Shown piece by piece: positions 1 to 11,044 of a stretch of DNA of 64,000 nucleotides. The notes under the pieces were generated by a model that saw only the letters and a list, made by a program, of their open reading frames with translations, did not search any database and was not told the DNA's origin. Source of the stretch: Hemibagrus wyckioides (lineage: Eukaryota; Chordata; Actinopteri; Siluriformes; Bagridae); assembly GCF_019097595.1 (NCBI RefSeq), contig NC_080720.1, forward strand, positions 25,854,852 to 25,918,851, given 5' to 3'. The translations under genes were made by a program, and so were the position numbers. The first letter of the stretch is position 1, and the number at the start of each line of letters is the position of its first letter.

Positions 1-711
1 GCAGGCTTATTTTTCTTATTTTTTCAGCCTTTGCATAGTGAAGCAAGATCACTGTAGTGCACAGACATTTCTAATATACAGATACTTCCCATGCTATTAT
101 CCCCCGTAACCCTCTCCCAATCTTTGCAATATATAGTATTTCATAATAGAAACACTTTTGTCCTGTCTGCACTTGCACTTCACCTTTGTTTGTTCATTTG
201 TAAATGTATTACATTAACTTCTGATTATTTACTTTAAAAGAAGATCTGGGTGGCCATAAAATATTTAAAATATTTAAATATTTAGTCTAATTTGGCATAA
301 AACAAAAAATGGCAACCCTGTTATTAAATGTCCTGTCTGCTGCTGCTCCTGAAAATATTTATAGAGCGAGCATGGGGCAGAGTAATTCCTGCCTCAATGG
401 GCCTCCATATTTGTCCAATAGGTTCAGTTATAACTCTATTGAGCTAAATGGGGAAGCGAGCATCCTGCCCTATGATTACAACTTAAAATCTAGAAAGATG
501 AGGAAACACTGGCTTACATATGTAAAAAATAATCATAGATCATTCAAAAGAAATAATTTGTATTCAATGCAATAAAAAATGTAGAATAATTTGTTGAAGG
601 ACTTGTATACCGTATATATAACAGAACACACACACACACACCCATCGCAGCTGTTGTGATTTTATACAGTGATTTCTAATACATTGTGCTTCGTCCCCCA
701 ACCCCAATGAG
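1..711 (+). other. mlph intron (partial)
   Basis: This is the intron upstream of the first mlph exon visible here. It is AT-rich and carries a short CA run at about 628-642. An open frame at 309-575 shows no resemblance to melanophilin and no suitable flanking splice sites, so I do not call it a gene. Confidence 0.6.
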
Positions 712-801
712 ATGCGAAAGACAAAACGTCTACTTTCTGTCCATCCTATGGACCTGGAAATAGATGAGTACGGCAGCCATTCCCGGCGACATTCTATGCA
801 G
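712..801 (+). CDS. mlph: mlph exon: myosin Va globular-tail-binding motif
   Basis: Thirty codons, phase 0 to 0, with KRLLS near the start followed by an acidic DLEIDEYG. This matches the mammalian KKKKRLLSF...FEEDSD segment that contacts the myosin Va globular tail. The acceptor is AG at 710-711 after a pyrimidine/C-rich run; an earlier AG at 668-669 would put a stop in frame. The exon ends in an RRHS motif. The donor is CAG followed by GCAAGT, a GC-type donor. Confidence 0.8.
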
Positions 802-3800
802 GCAAGTGTGCTCTTTCATTCATATTTACTTTAAACATGGACATTTCCATAATGTATTTTTCCAACTTACAGTATGTACAAGATGAACGTGGAGTGCTGC
901 GGAATGATTTGGAATACAGCGCTGACATGTACCATCACCATCACCACCGCATGAGTCGAAGGAAGAGTCTGGATCGTTTCTCACGACCAGGTCTATAAGA
1001 AGTCACACACACACACACACACACTCATCATTCCTTATATTTATACAATGAATGATAAATTAAACAGTTCTCATATATAACAAATTAGGTCAGTAATAAA
1101 GAATGATTGGGCATAATTATTTGTCATTACCAGGCTGAAGTTTATTATTTTCCAATAACAACCCTTCTCAAAATGTTTCATTTCCATTGTAACACAGTAA
1201 TTTCACAATATTTAACAAAACAACATGCCTTCTTTTTATTCCATTCTAGGTAACATTATTATATGATCCCTCATATTATATGAAACATTATTATATGAAA
1301 CCTCTTTTTCTCTCTTGTATCATGAAACTGCATCTTCCAAGACTGAAAACCTATAACTGTTACAAAGCTCTGATACTGGAGTCTCCTTCCAATTGCATTA
1401 AAATAAATAATTGATTTGCTCTAGAAAATTTAACAACACCTTCTGAAAAATACAAAATTTAGAACTAAACAGTTGTTATTTAACAACACTTCATGTTAAA
1501 AGCTTTAAAAATTCTACAAATCCCAAACCTGCCAAAGAGTGATTCTTGGACCCCACAACAAGGCCTTAAAAATACACCTGAATATGTAACTTTAGCCAAT
1601 GAAATATTATATGAAGGATAATAAATTGTTTATTTATTTATAGGCCAATGACCATCCTGTCATAACAAACATTTAGTCAGCAAGCTAGTGCCTAGAAAAC
1701 AAAAAGCTTAAATAGGTCATGAGTAGGATTGCAGTATCAGAGAGTGGACTTGCATCATCTCAGTCCTTTATTTAACAATATTCTCTCCTCTGAAATATAT
1801 GTGTTAGTGAAAAGTTGTTTCTGTTATTCCATTGCTAACAATAGTTAATACAGATGAAATATCCAAATACAGCTTCTGAAGCTAATCAGTTCCTGTTTAC
1901 CTACCACACCATCCTGTAATCCTAAACAGTTTTTTTCTTTTCTTTTACATTCCTAAACTGAACTTGAATTATAGAACCAGTAAGATTCCTGTTAGAATTG
2001 CCTTTTACAGTAGGACAAGACATGAGCATGCTAGTGGGCCACTTCTACAGGATTTGTAATGGGATCCATTTGTGTTATTGTTCAGGTCTATATGAGAATT
2101 CACTGTGATATTGTATTTTATGAATCCTAAAGGTCCAGTTTTCCACCATATCTTTTTTTTTTTAATAACCAAACTTTTTCTAAATGTGTTTTAAAATTTG
2201 ATCACACTCACCTTAAACTGTAAGGTGTGCAGGGAATATCAAATTAATTTACACACGTCAACATATACAGGAACATCATAAACATAAGTGTGTGTGTGTG
2301 TGTGTGTGTGTGTTGGTTGGTTGGGTGGTGGAGGGTGTTGATCAGAATACATGTTATTTTCAATAAAATAGAGTAATAATAAGGTGAAAGAAAATGGAGA
2401 TCCATTAAGATCCTAAAGATCAAATAGGATCGTACAAGAAAAACAAAAATTCTATCTGGAAAAATGACAATATCTAGTAAGATTCTAAAAATTAATTTAA
2501 ATCCTACAAGATCAATTGAAATTCCAATAGGATTTTTGGACAGGGTACATCTAACCAGATATTCATCCAATCACCCATCCATGAAGAGTTTAAAATTCAA
2601 TAACAACCAGGTTGTAGTAGTATATTATTGTTTAGCTACATCCTTGAAGGATTTCTGCCTTAGTTAATATTCAATGCACTGCCTTGTATAAAAGTCTTAG
2701 ATGTATTAGAAATACATCTACATATACTGTAGATTTCTTTAAAACTGCTTTATGATTGTGTCTGCTGTTAAAACGCCACACAGATCAAACGTAATTGAAC
2801 TGAATAAATGAACTCGGCTCGACACGTAGCGATTTTCTAACATTCTTCCTCTATTAGTAGAACATAAGGAGCATAAAAGGATAATTACCAGCTATCACTT
2901 TCCCCCTGTTTAGATGATGGCATGTATTCTGAGCACAGGATGGTCCGTGCTCGCTCTCTATCCAAGATCCCTGCGTTACCACAACGCTCCTACTATCTGG
3001 ACACCTCAGAGGAGGAGGATGCTTATCGCGTCCCCGTCTATCAACTCCCATCACGCCGCCGCAGCCGGGCCTCCTCTCAGGAAAACATCACTCACAACAC
3101 TCCTCCAGTATGCATCTGCATGAAAGAATTACGTTCATAATTGACACAAGTACATGACATGAGTTCTGGGGATATGTTTAATAAAATGAAGCTTAACACA
3201 GCACAGTGTAAGCTAATTATCATGAGTGGCTGGTATCAGTGGGCTAACAGTGCTAAGCCGTCCATATTTGCAGTATTATTATATATCAATATAAGGTTTC
3301 TTTTTTGGCATCAGATCCCATACAATAAAATGTCCTGTTGACACATCTTAAAGAAGATTAATTTGGATTTTATGGCACGAAGCGCAACAGCACCCCCAGT
3401 GACTGTAAGAAAAATATTCCAAATGGTCAGAGACAGTCATGTCAGGAGATTGAATTTTTATTTTCACAAGGTGGATTATTTACTCTATCATAATTTATTT
3501 CACTCAAAATGCTTATGGAGGAGAAAGTAAAAATAGCTCTAAAGCTACAAGCTCAAAAAAAGCTGTTTGTTTGTTTGATTGATTTATGCATGATACATTG
3601 AACATCCCTAAGAGTTTCACTGTCAAGCTATTGATAGGTTTCTTTTTACCATGAACTAGCTACCATTTGCAGTTTGCTTTTCTGCCTAGCCAGTTATGTG
3701 GCTACAGAATGTATTTAGCTATCTGCTAGTTAAAAGCCCAGTTAATGTTAGCAAAATTTACCTCAACATGCTTTTCAAACTAGATGCCCTCTAGTGGGTT

Positions 3801-6800
3801 AAGAAGACACTTCATTTTGTGTAAGTGTTTGCTTACTCCAGCATAGTGAACTTTTTTTTATTAAGGGGTGTTCATCCTTAAGATTGATGCTGAAGTCTTG
3901 TGGCTTATCCATATTCAGGTTCACACAGCTAGCTGTGGCTACACAGTGTAGCATGAGAAGATCACCACAGACAAAGAACTGGTAGGATTATAGATAGGGT
4001 TTTTTTCTACACTGATGAATTTAATCGGCAAAAATCGATTGTGTTCTGATTGGATGCTAAATAATAGCAATTCATGTCCCAGTTTGACCACCGCCCTGAG
4101 CATCACTGCTATGCTGTATGTAATATTACTAAACTCCCAAGCTTGTCAATATCTGTGATCAGACATGAACATGGATTGTTTGTTTGACACTTATTTGCAT
4201 CTCTCTTTTTCTTTCTCCCACCACCAACAATCAATGCTCGAATGCAGATTAATGAACTGAATAAGAGAATGTTTGCCATTGAGAGTCTCCTGAATCGACT
4301 GGAGGAGAAGATGGCTTTGCCAAATGATCAGGTAAAAAGGAATAAAAGAACACTTTCAAACACTCTTAACAGTATTCCATGCTATGTAAATGTTTGCAAT
4401 GTTTTTTTCCTAAAAGTTTGTTATATTACACTACATGGCCAAAAGTATTTGGATGCCTGATTATTCCAACTGATGCTCCAAAATTTGAAGCCCACAGATG
4501 TCATCATACTTTTGGCCATATAGTGTATTTTGGGGACAAACTAGATACACTATATTGCCAAAAGTTTAACATCTGCCTTTACATGCACATGAAAGTATTA
4601 TGGAGTTGGCCCACCCTTTGTAGCTATAACAGCTTCAACTCTTATGGGGAGGCTTTCCACAAGGTTTGGGGTGTGTTTATGGGAATTTTTGACAATTCGT
4701 CTAGAAGTGCATTTGTGAGGTCAGGCACTGATGATGGACGAGAAGGCCTGGCTTGCAGTCTCTGCTCTAATTCATCTCAAAGGTGTTCTATCTGGTTGAG
4801 GTCAGGACTCTGCGCAGGCCAGTCAAGTTCCTCCACACAAAACTCATTCAGCCTTGCCTTTATGCACCTTGCTTTGTGCACTGGTGTGCAGTCATGTTGG
4901 AACAGGAAGGGGTCATCCCCAAAACTGTTCCCACAGTTGGGAGCATGAAATTGTCCAAACTTTCTCGGTTTCCTGAAGCGTTAAGAGTTCCTTTCACTGG
5001 AACTAAGGGGCCAAGCCCAACCCCTGAAAAACAACACCTGAATTCAATGATTTGGAGGGGTGTCCCAAAAACTTTTGGCAATATAGTGTATATCTGGCAG
5101 GACTAAATCAAGGCAAGTGAGCTTGAGATCTTTCCCTCTTCATCTAAGCTTTTACCAGTTCCTTCAGTAAGTATTATTAGTTCTACTGAACCAGGGGAAG
5201 GCTCAGTGAGTGGCTTAAGTCATCCAACTTAAATAAAAAGGTCCTTCACTTGTTTTGACTTACTCCTCTGTAATCCAACTCCCACCAGCTCTTGTTAAAG
5301 GCAGAAAAGTGAACATTTTGTGTGTCCCTGTAGCAGGCGCAAGTCTCAGCAAGCCAGCTGGAAGAGGAGAAGCTGAAAAAAAAGCTGGATGAGCTAATGA
5401 GTGACAGAGTACTGTCTTCAGATGAGGATGAGCCAAAGAAACTCACTCAACTCAAGGGGCCTGGTGTAAGAGGTGTCCAACACACAGAACAAGCATCAGC
5501 AGTACAGGAAGCAGCCTTGAGCTCCTCTAGTGATGAGATGCCTACTGAGACTCAGAAGGTGATTATAGTACATGCACAACTCTTGGTGTGAACAAAGAAA
5601 TATTAATTAAGAATTATTAAGGATAATTTTCATCAGCTTTTTATCACACCAGTGCTTTAACAATATTGTTTTGCTATGCAACTTTGTTACTGTTCTACTG
5701 TTACTTACGCCTAGTGGAAGTATCGTAATAAAAATATTCCTTAGTAACTACTGTTTATCATATAATATCCAACTCTTAAAGGAATAATCAAACCTGATCA
5801 TATTACTTTGTGATCATTATAGTAATGAAACTTTGAGTTGACTTCTTTTTAGTTTATTTAAACTTCTTTCATTCACAGCATTTAGGAACACACCCTTATC
5901 CAAAATCTCATTTATACAACTGTGTATCTGAAGGTTGTTGTCCTTGGGATTCAACCTCACAACCTTCGGAGTAGTAAGGCCAACACCTTAGCCACTAAGC
6001 TACCTCCTTTCTGTTATGGGACATGCTGCTCTATATTCAATGATGCCCTACATTACCCACAGTGCCTTTGAACACCCAGATGATAGTGACACCAGTGGGA
6101 TTAAGCCCTCACATTATTTAACCCTACCTAAAAAGAGTGATGCAGCAGTGCTTTAGTGCTTTAGAATTTTAAACTCTCCAGCTCTCATCATCTGCTAAAA
6201 CTGATCTGGTTCCTAAATTTAAACCTTCATGCTAATACCGCCATCAACATCACCATCCTTTTTTTTCAGTTTTTCAGCCCAACTGCATCATATAGCTGCA
6301 CTGAATTCTGGAAATCTGAAATTAAATATCAATACGAAATTAACAATCCTGAACTCTGAATGTTATTACTGTTTGAGATCGCTGAAATATTTCTCCTCTT
6401 AAACACCATTGTAAATGCACTAGCAACGTCCCCCTGTGACATCATAGGAGCACACAACAGCTAATAGCTCACAGAAATAATAACGAAAATAACAAAAACA
6501 TCTGACAAAGCTGACAGAATAGCACCACAATTGCAAAGACATATTTACATCGTCTCCTCTCAGCTAATTGCTGTTCCCTCTACATGGCTTTCAGAGATCC
6601 ACCGCAGCGGCTCTATGCGACATCACAACCGAGATTCTAAGAACCATTAATGCCACAGAAAATGCTATGAGCGAGTTGGCCCCCTCAAACCCTAATGACA
6701 GACCTCAGTTAGCGGGCACAGACGTAAAGCAAGCTGATGCTGCTTACAGGGAGCTTGAGGAAAATGTAAGCCCACAGATATTTTGCATACATACAGTCTG

Positions 6801-8503
6801 TATTCATCCATATTCTGGGGTTCATAGTTAATATGATTTACTGACACTTAGTTTAGTTTAGTGAGTGAATTCAGTGTGCAGTGAATGAACATTGGTTAAA
6901 AGGTCCATGGTTGAACAGCTCTAAGCCAAGGATTGTATTGAGTTTTGTAGCCTGTGGCGAAAAAAGTACTGAATAATTATACTTAAGTGAAGGTATTGAT
7001 GACAAAATTTCAATGAAAAGTCAAAACTGTTGTCAGGTGAAAGCAAAGTGTTAAAAAGTAAATGTTAAATGAAATGTAAGTGTTTTTGCGTGAAAACGAA
7101 CTTTTACTCATTTATCCAAAGCTGCTGAAACATTATTGCCATTTTAAAGAATTCACACCCTTTATGCTAATAAACATCATTCAATCTCAGTGTAATTTAC
7201 TGGTCATATGCACCACCAATGCTACATAGTTTGAACTGAATGAATTAATCAGAAAAAATAGAAAATATCCCATAAATTACCAATATTTACAATTAGCTAG
7301 CTAGTATTAGCAATCTGTCTTGCTGCCTAGCCAATTATGCTAAATTTAGCCAGTTAATTAGCATGCTTTGTCTTCTTTACTCACTTGTCCTCTAGTGAGT
7401 AAGGAAAACAATTTTTTTATATGAATCTTTGCTTACTCCAGCATATTGAATAAGATAAATAGTGAAGTCATGTGGCTTATCTGTGTTCAGGTGCAGGAGG
7501 CTAGTAATATCACTAGCTACTGTGTGTAGCATGAGAAAGTCAGCACAGATGAAGAACTGGAATGATTATTGATAGGTTTTTTTTTCATTGATGAATTTAA
7601 ATTTAATTTTAGTTGATTATTGGTGCTAAACTAAAATACTTGAAAGCGAAACTGAAATTATTGGATGCTAAACTTGCTTAAACAGTATACAGTCAAGGCT
7701 AGATTAAAGAAGACATGCCCTTTATTATTTCTAACAAGTACTTTGAAAGTCTCAACAAAATCGTAAGGAATAAGAGATTTTATTGAGTCTAATTACTCAA
7801 GTATTTTTCACGGTTTATAATTTTGTGAAGCAACAGTCGAGGTTCTGGTTTTTCCACAACACTGTCTGCTCTCTTCTAGGTATATCTGACAGCCGGGAAG
7901 TCGTTTGACATGGAGAGGAAGTTGAGGCAGATTGAACGGAGTGCTAAGAACCATTACACAGGCCCTCTCACTGACTCTGAACTCTCTGAGCTGGAGGATC
8001 AGCTTGCAGCAGCTGCTGCTAAAGTGCAGAACACAGAAAGTGAGGTAAAACATTGGTGATAAACCCGACACTTATACAGAGTATATCATAGCTATTCCAG
8101 TCTGTACTGTTGTCCCAATTTTCAGTTTTCACCTAATCTACTATTAGGTAATAAAGTTTTTTTCTTATCAGGTGTCGGACATTGAGAATAAAATCACTGT
8201 TCTTCATGCATCAGGATTATCAGTAGATAAAGCCAAGAAAAAGGTAAATTGTTGTTTACTTTATACAGCAATATGTGAAATGCAACTATATTTAATTGGA
8301 TTACTGTAACTGAGTGAATTAAATATCCACAAATCAAATTCACTGGTCTAATGTGAGGAAGCTGAATGCTAATATTAGGTTATGTTGAATGTGTGTTATC
8401 GTGTTTTCTTTTAGAGGTTTTAACCTATTTTTTTTTTCTGTATATGTAGGCATCACACATACAAAAAGGAAGAAAGTCCCAAGACCCTTTTAAATATAAA
8501 TAG
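712..8503 (+). CDS. mlph: Melanophilin, 3' part of gene (nine exons)
   Basis: Melanophilin (Slac2-a) is the cytoplasmic adaptor that ties Rab27 on melanosomes to myosin Va and actin. Exons read as join(712-801, 873-990, 2914-3107, 4248-4331, 5334-5558, 6595-6765, 7880-8044, 8172-8243, 8450-8503): 1,173 nt, 390 residues plus stop, with all phases compatible. Family landmarks appear in the expected order: a basic KRLLS motif (myosin Va globular-tail binding), LDTSEEED, an ELNKRM coiled coil, an EEKLKKKLDEL helix followed by SSDEDE, and LEDQLAAAAAKVQ plus VSDIENKI of the actin-binding domain. The Rab27-binding helices and zinc finger would lie upstream of the window. MyRIP, the paralogue, shares the C-terminal motifs, but the ELNKRM and LDTSEEED blocks and the lrrfip1 neighbour favour mlph. 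The C-terminus is shorter than in mammals. I cannot tell which teleost paralogue (a or b) this is. Confidence 0.9.
873..990 (+). CDS. mlph: mlph exon: His tract and RRKS motif
   Basis: 118 nt, entering in phase 0 and leaving with one base that pairs with the next exon. It encodes a segment with five consecutive histidines followed by MSRRKSLDRFS. The acceptor is TTACAG and the donor is CAG/GTCTAT. The region corresponds to the poorly conserved middle of melanophilin. RRKS fits a basophilic (PKA-like) phosphorylation consensus; that this site is used is inference. Confidence 0.8.
991..2913 (+). other. mlph intron
   Basis: AT-rich intron with a CA run at about 1002-1023 and a GT run at about 2289-2313. 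I see no gene or recognisable transposon. The small open frames on both strands at 2244-2667 have no splice or homology support. Confidence 0.6.
2914..3107 (+). CDS. mlph: mlph exon: LDTSEEED region
   Basis: 194 nt, completing the split codon of the previous exon and ending in phase 0. It encodes a basic stretch (HRMVRARSLSKIP), then YYLDTSEEED, which matches the mammalian ADVDTSDED block, then SRRRSRASSQ. The acceptor is GTTTAG and the donor is CCA/GTATGC. It belongs to the linker between the globular-tail motif and the exon-F-binding coiled coil. Confidence 0.85.
3108..4247 (+). other. mlph intron with dispersed repeat copy
   Basis: Besides short open frames without support, about 3650-4030 holds a dispersed repeat. 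It shares long blocks (GCCTAGCCA...TTA, CTCTAGTG, TTGCTTACTCCAGCAT, TGTGGCTTATC, GTGTAGCATGAGAA, AAGAACTGG) in the same order and orientation with 7290-7600. Confidence 0.55.
4248..4331 (+). CDS. mlph: mlph exon: ELNKRM coiled coil
   Basis: 28 codons, phase 0 to 0, encoding a heptad-like helix (INELNKRMFAIESLLNRLEE). It matches the mammalian ILELNKRMSAVEHLL segment, which lies in the part of melanophilin needed for binding the melanocyte-specific exon F of myosin Va. The acceptor is GCAG and the donor is CAG/GTAAAA. Confidence 0.9.
4427..4527. mobile_element. Short palindromic Tc1/mariner-type remnant
   Basis: A 101-bp unit beginning TACACTACATGGCCAAAAG and ending in the near-inverse CTTTTGGCCATATAGTGTA. 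It is nothing but two facing terminal repeats of the family that also forms 4546-5090. Confidence 0.7.
4546..5090 (-). mobile_element. Internally deleted Tc1/mariner-like element
   Basis: The element is bounded by a perfect 22-bp inverted repeat starting TACACTATATTGCCAAAAG. On the minus strand the interior reads, with frameshifts and stops, as the C-terminal half of a Tc1/mariner transposase: a [15 protein letters not shown] block, a broken DNAPVHKA-type block, LDWPAQSPDLN, and a final RRVEAVI-type block. The N-terminal DNA-binding part is missing, so this copy is dead. It sits in the mlph intron between 4331 and 5334. A relative lies at 38401-38614. Confidence 0.8.
5334..5558 (+). CDS. mlph: mlph exon: acidic myosin-binding segment
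   Basis: 75 codons, phase 0 at both ends. The exon begins with an amphipathic helix (SQLEEEKLKKKLDEL), then LSSDEDEPKK and later SSSSDEMPTETQ. It parallels mammalian EETLRRRLEELTSN...SSEDE. Two acceptors are in tandem (TAG at 5331-5333, CAG at 5334-5336), so a single glutamine may be included or skipped. The donor is AAG/GTGATT. Confidence 0.88.
5880..6008 (-). repeat. tRNA-derived SINE fragment
   Basis: On the minus strand this reads as a tRNA-like head (GTAGCTTAGTGGCTAAGG, box A-like, and GGTTGAATCCC, box B-like) followed by a body shared with 39769-40003 and 47560-47730. It lies in an mlph intron. Confidence 0.65.
6595..6765 (+). CDS. mlph: mlph exon: start of C-terminal actin-binding region
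   Basis: 57 codons, phase 0 to 0. The predicted helix (LCDITTEILRTINATENAM) and the ending YRELEEN correspond to the start of the actin-binding domain, where mammals have ALRGLEHEV-like sequence. The acceptor is TTTCAG and the donor is AAT/GTAAGC. Conservation is lower than in the flanking exons, so identity rests on phase and position. Confidence 0.82.
7290..7600 (+). repeat. Dispersed repeat, second copy
   Basis: A direct copy, diverged and with small indels, of 3650-4030 in the same gene. Both run from a TGCCTAGCCA block to a TTTTTTT/CATTGATGAATTTAA-type end. No coding potential or clear terminal repeats were seen. Confidence 0.5.
7880..8044 (+). CDS. mlph: mlph exon: actin-binding domain core
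   Basis: 55 codons, phase 0 to 0. It encodes LTAGKSFDMERKLRQIE and then LSELEDQLAAAAAKVQNTE, the alanine-rich helix repeated across melanophilin and MyRIP actin-binding domains. The acceptor is TTCTAG and the donor is GAG/GTAAAA. Confidence 0.9.
8172..8243 (+). CDS. mlph: mlph exon: VSDIE motif
   Basis: 24 codons, phase 0 to 0, encoding VSDIENKITVLHASGLSV, the most conserved block of the actin-binding domain (mammals VSDIESRIAALRAAG). The acceptor is TATCAG and the donor is AAG/GTAAAT. Confidence 0.93.
8450..8503 (+). CDS. mlph: mlph terminal coding exon
   Basis: 17 codons and a TAG stop, entering in phase 0 after TATGTAG. It encodes a basic tail (ASHIQKGRKSQDPFKYK) comparable to the basic KPRRKSN stretch after the VSDIE block in mammals. 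Mammalian melanophilin continues for several dozen residues more; here the frame closes at once. The 3' UTR end is not marked by a canonical AATAAA nearby; ATTAAA at 8889-8894 is the closest variant. Confidence 0.75.
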   Translation, partial: ASHIQKGRKSQDPFKYK

Positions 8504-9149
8504 AGTACATTGTTGAACCTGAACATGAAGGGAGCGCTGTTTTAACAGTCATTTTCTACAGCTTTACTTCACACCACTGCTTTAACAACATTGCTGTACT
8601 TTGTACTGTTGTTCTAGTTTTCCTTATACCCAGAGGAAGTATTGTAATCTAGCACAAGGACCTTTTTCCTGTCCTTTCCACACATTCGCTGTGACGTATA
8701 AAAATACATGAGACATGCTATTGTAAATCTTTCCTCTAGCTTTGACTAATAAGTTATGAAAGTTGGCATGAATGTTTTCTTTCTTTGGAGTAAAAGAAAT
8801 GTGTGTAAACAAATGCTTAAGCAGATTCGCATGAAAACCTTATTTGAATATCAGTAGCATTCAGTGTATGGTTTTCTCTAACATTATGATTAAATTTATA
8901 TTATATTTATAAACCTCTCATTTGACTGCTGCTCTAAAGCACATGTTCCTGGTGTAAGGACTGCACAGACAGCATCATGTCCCTCGACCCAACCCAGATT
9001 GCATCCTCTGTATTGAGTTTCAGTAGCTTCACAGGCTAAACACACATTTTAACAATAAGTAACTCATTCATTCATAATTCATTGGGTTTATTGATCAGCT
9101 TAGGACTTGCAGAGGGCTACTACTAAACATGTACATTTATTCAAAAGTG

Positions 9150-9375
9150 CTAGTTCACTGGTGGACCAGCAGCAGGATCCTGATTTCTGGGCAGGGAACT
9201 AACCCAGCTACTGAAGGGTTAACTCTCAGTGCCAGTTCCAAGCCTGGATAAAATGGTAGGGTTGTGTCAGGAAGAGCATCTGGCATAAAACCTGTGCCAA
9301 ATCAAATATGTGGACCAGATGATCCGCTGTGGTGACCCCAAACAGGGAGTAGCTGATGGAACAATAACATTCAAA
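9150..9375 (+). repeat. RTE-type LINE 3' tail or dependent SINE
   Basis: The run AGGAAGAGCATCTGGCATAA, followed by TGCCAAATCAAATATG and then ATCCGCTGTGGTGACCCC, is the familiar 3' end of fish RTE/Rex-type retrotransposons. Only the tail is present; no reverse transcriptase is seen. Confidence 0.55.
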
Positions 9376-9534
9376 AGTGCAAGCTGTTTGCTGGTAGCAT
9401 TAAATTTTACAACAATAGTAAGTACACAATATTTACGTTATGTGGTACAATTAATTGCAAACTGTGTATGCATACTGAATACATAGTGACAGTGTAAGAT
9501 TATATACATGTATGAATACATTGTAACATTGTAA

Positions 9535-9641
9535 ATGTATTAATCACTCAGAAATGGAGAACTGGAAAGTAATTTCCAGTGCAAACTTGGTGCACACATT
9601 CATAGCAATTTATAGTGAAATTACTAATGCTAATAAGCACT
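9535..9641 (+). repeat. Direct repeat copy 1 (pair with 11045-11152)
   Basis: About 107 bp (TGTATTAATCACTCAGAAAT ... ACTAATGCTAATAAGCACT), nearly identical to 11045-11152 in the same orientation. Confidence 0.75.
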
Positions 9642-9746
9642 GGTCAATACATACAACAGTACCTGACTTGCCTATCTAAGGTGTGTATGTGTATATCCTT
9701 CAAAGGGTCATGGGGGACCCAGCCTATTCCAGAGACCAACCCATCT

Positions 9747-9792
9747 CACTCTCTCTCTCTCTCTCTCTCTCTGTTTCACACACACACACAGA

Positions 9793-9828
<36 letters not shown>

Positions 9829-9898
9829 AGAGGCCAACAACCCATGTCTCTCTCTGTTTCTCTGTTTCTCTGTTTCTCTCTCTCTCACACACACACAC

Positions 9899-9983
<85 letters not shown>

Positions 9984-9985
9984 AG
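9747..9985. repeat. Compound microsatellite
   Basis: Alternating CT, CA, GA, TTTCTCTG-type, GATA and GA runs, with a purine-rich + strand from 9900 onward. It includes about ten GATA units at 9900-9940. Confidence 0.95.
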
Positions 9986-11044
9986 ATGCCAACTCATCTC
10001 TCTCTGTCTCTGTTATATTATACATGATGTTATTTATTGCATTATAGTTTTATCAGTCATGACTGGCTGGTTTAACTTCATTGAGATAAGAAATTAAGAA
10101 AACTTGTAAACTGTTTTTTTCACCCTTCTATTAGAGAAGTGACTACCCAAGAATCTGAAGAAGGTTTCTATAAAGGTGTTATACAAATTGAGAGGGACTA
10201 GTATTAATTGTTTTAGGCACTGATAAATGACTAATTAGCAATTTAGGAATGTGTAATAGTTAGCTGTTTAGCACACTGGGAGTGACATACAGTAAACCAA
10301 CGGCTATTTAAAAAAGGTAGCAGAGGAAAATGGCTGGAAAACGTTTATTTTGAACGAGAGTAAAAAAACTACTCCACCTACTGGCGACATGATAGAACTG
10401 ATTAACCGCTGATTGGATAAAGTCACATGGGTCCAGCAATTTCTAGTTTATAGTCACAATGCTGATTAGATATCTGTCAAGCATGAAACACTTTCATTTT
10501 TAATGTGGCTCGCACTCAAAAAAAACAAAAACCTTAATAACCGCTGCAGTAAACTATTCCAGTGGTCACTTAATACAACAATATACTCTGCTACATTTTC
10601 TGTAGTTGCCCAACAAAAACACACGAGGGCGCCAAAGCACCATTTAGACATCCAGGCATCTGGACCCAGGCGTTTTTAAGCTTTAAACAGTATTAGAGAT
10701 GTGACCAACAGCTGGCTTTAGCTGATAATTATATATATATTATTATATATAAATATAATTATATTATTCTTACGCTTGTCCTAATGGATGTCATCATATT
10801 GTGCAGAGGTGCATTGTCATGCTGCAATAAGTCCCTCATACATACTGGGGAACTGATCATTTTTAAAAACAGAACAGTAAACTGAATAGAAACTAGAATT
10901 TATGCTATGAAATTAGGTTAGTAATCCCAGAAGAGCACAAAGAAGCTGTGATCATGAAGTGATCTACCCAAATAATAAAGGTTAATTAATTTAGTCTGTT
11001 TGTCTGCTGTTGATTTCAGCTGATATAACTGAAATGGAATCTAA

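Noticed and set aside
4379..4948. 189-codon open frame on +
   Set aside because: It is the wrong strand of a Tc1/mariner remnant whose transposase reads on the minus strand.
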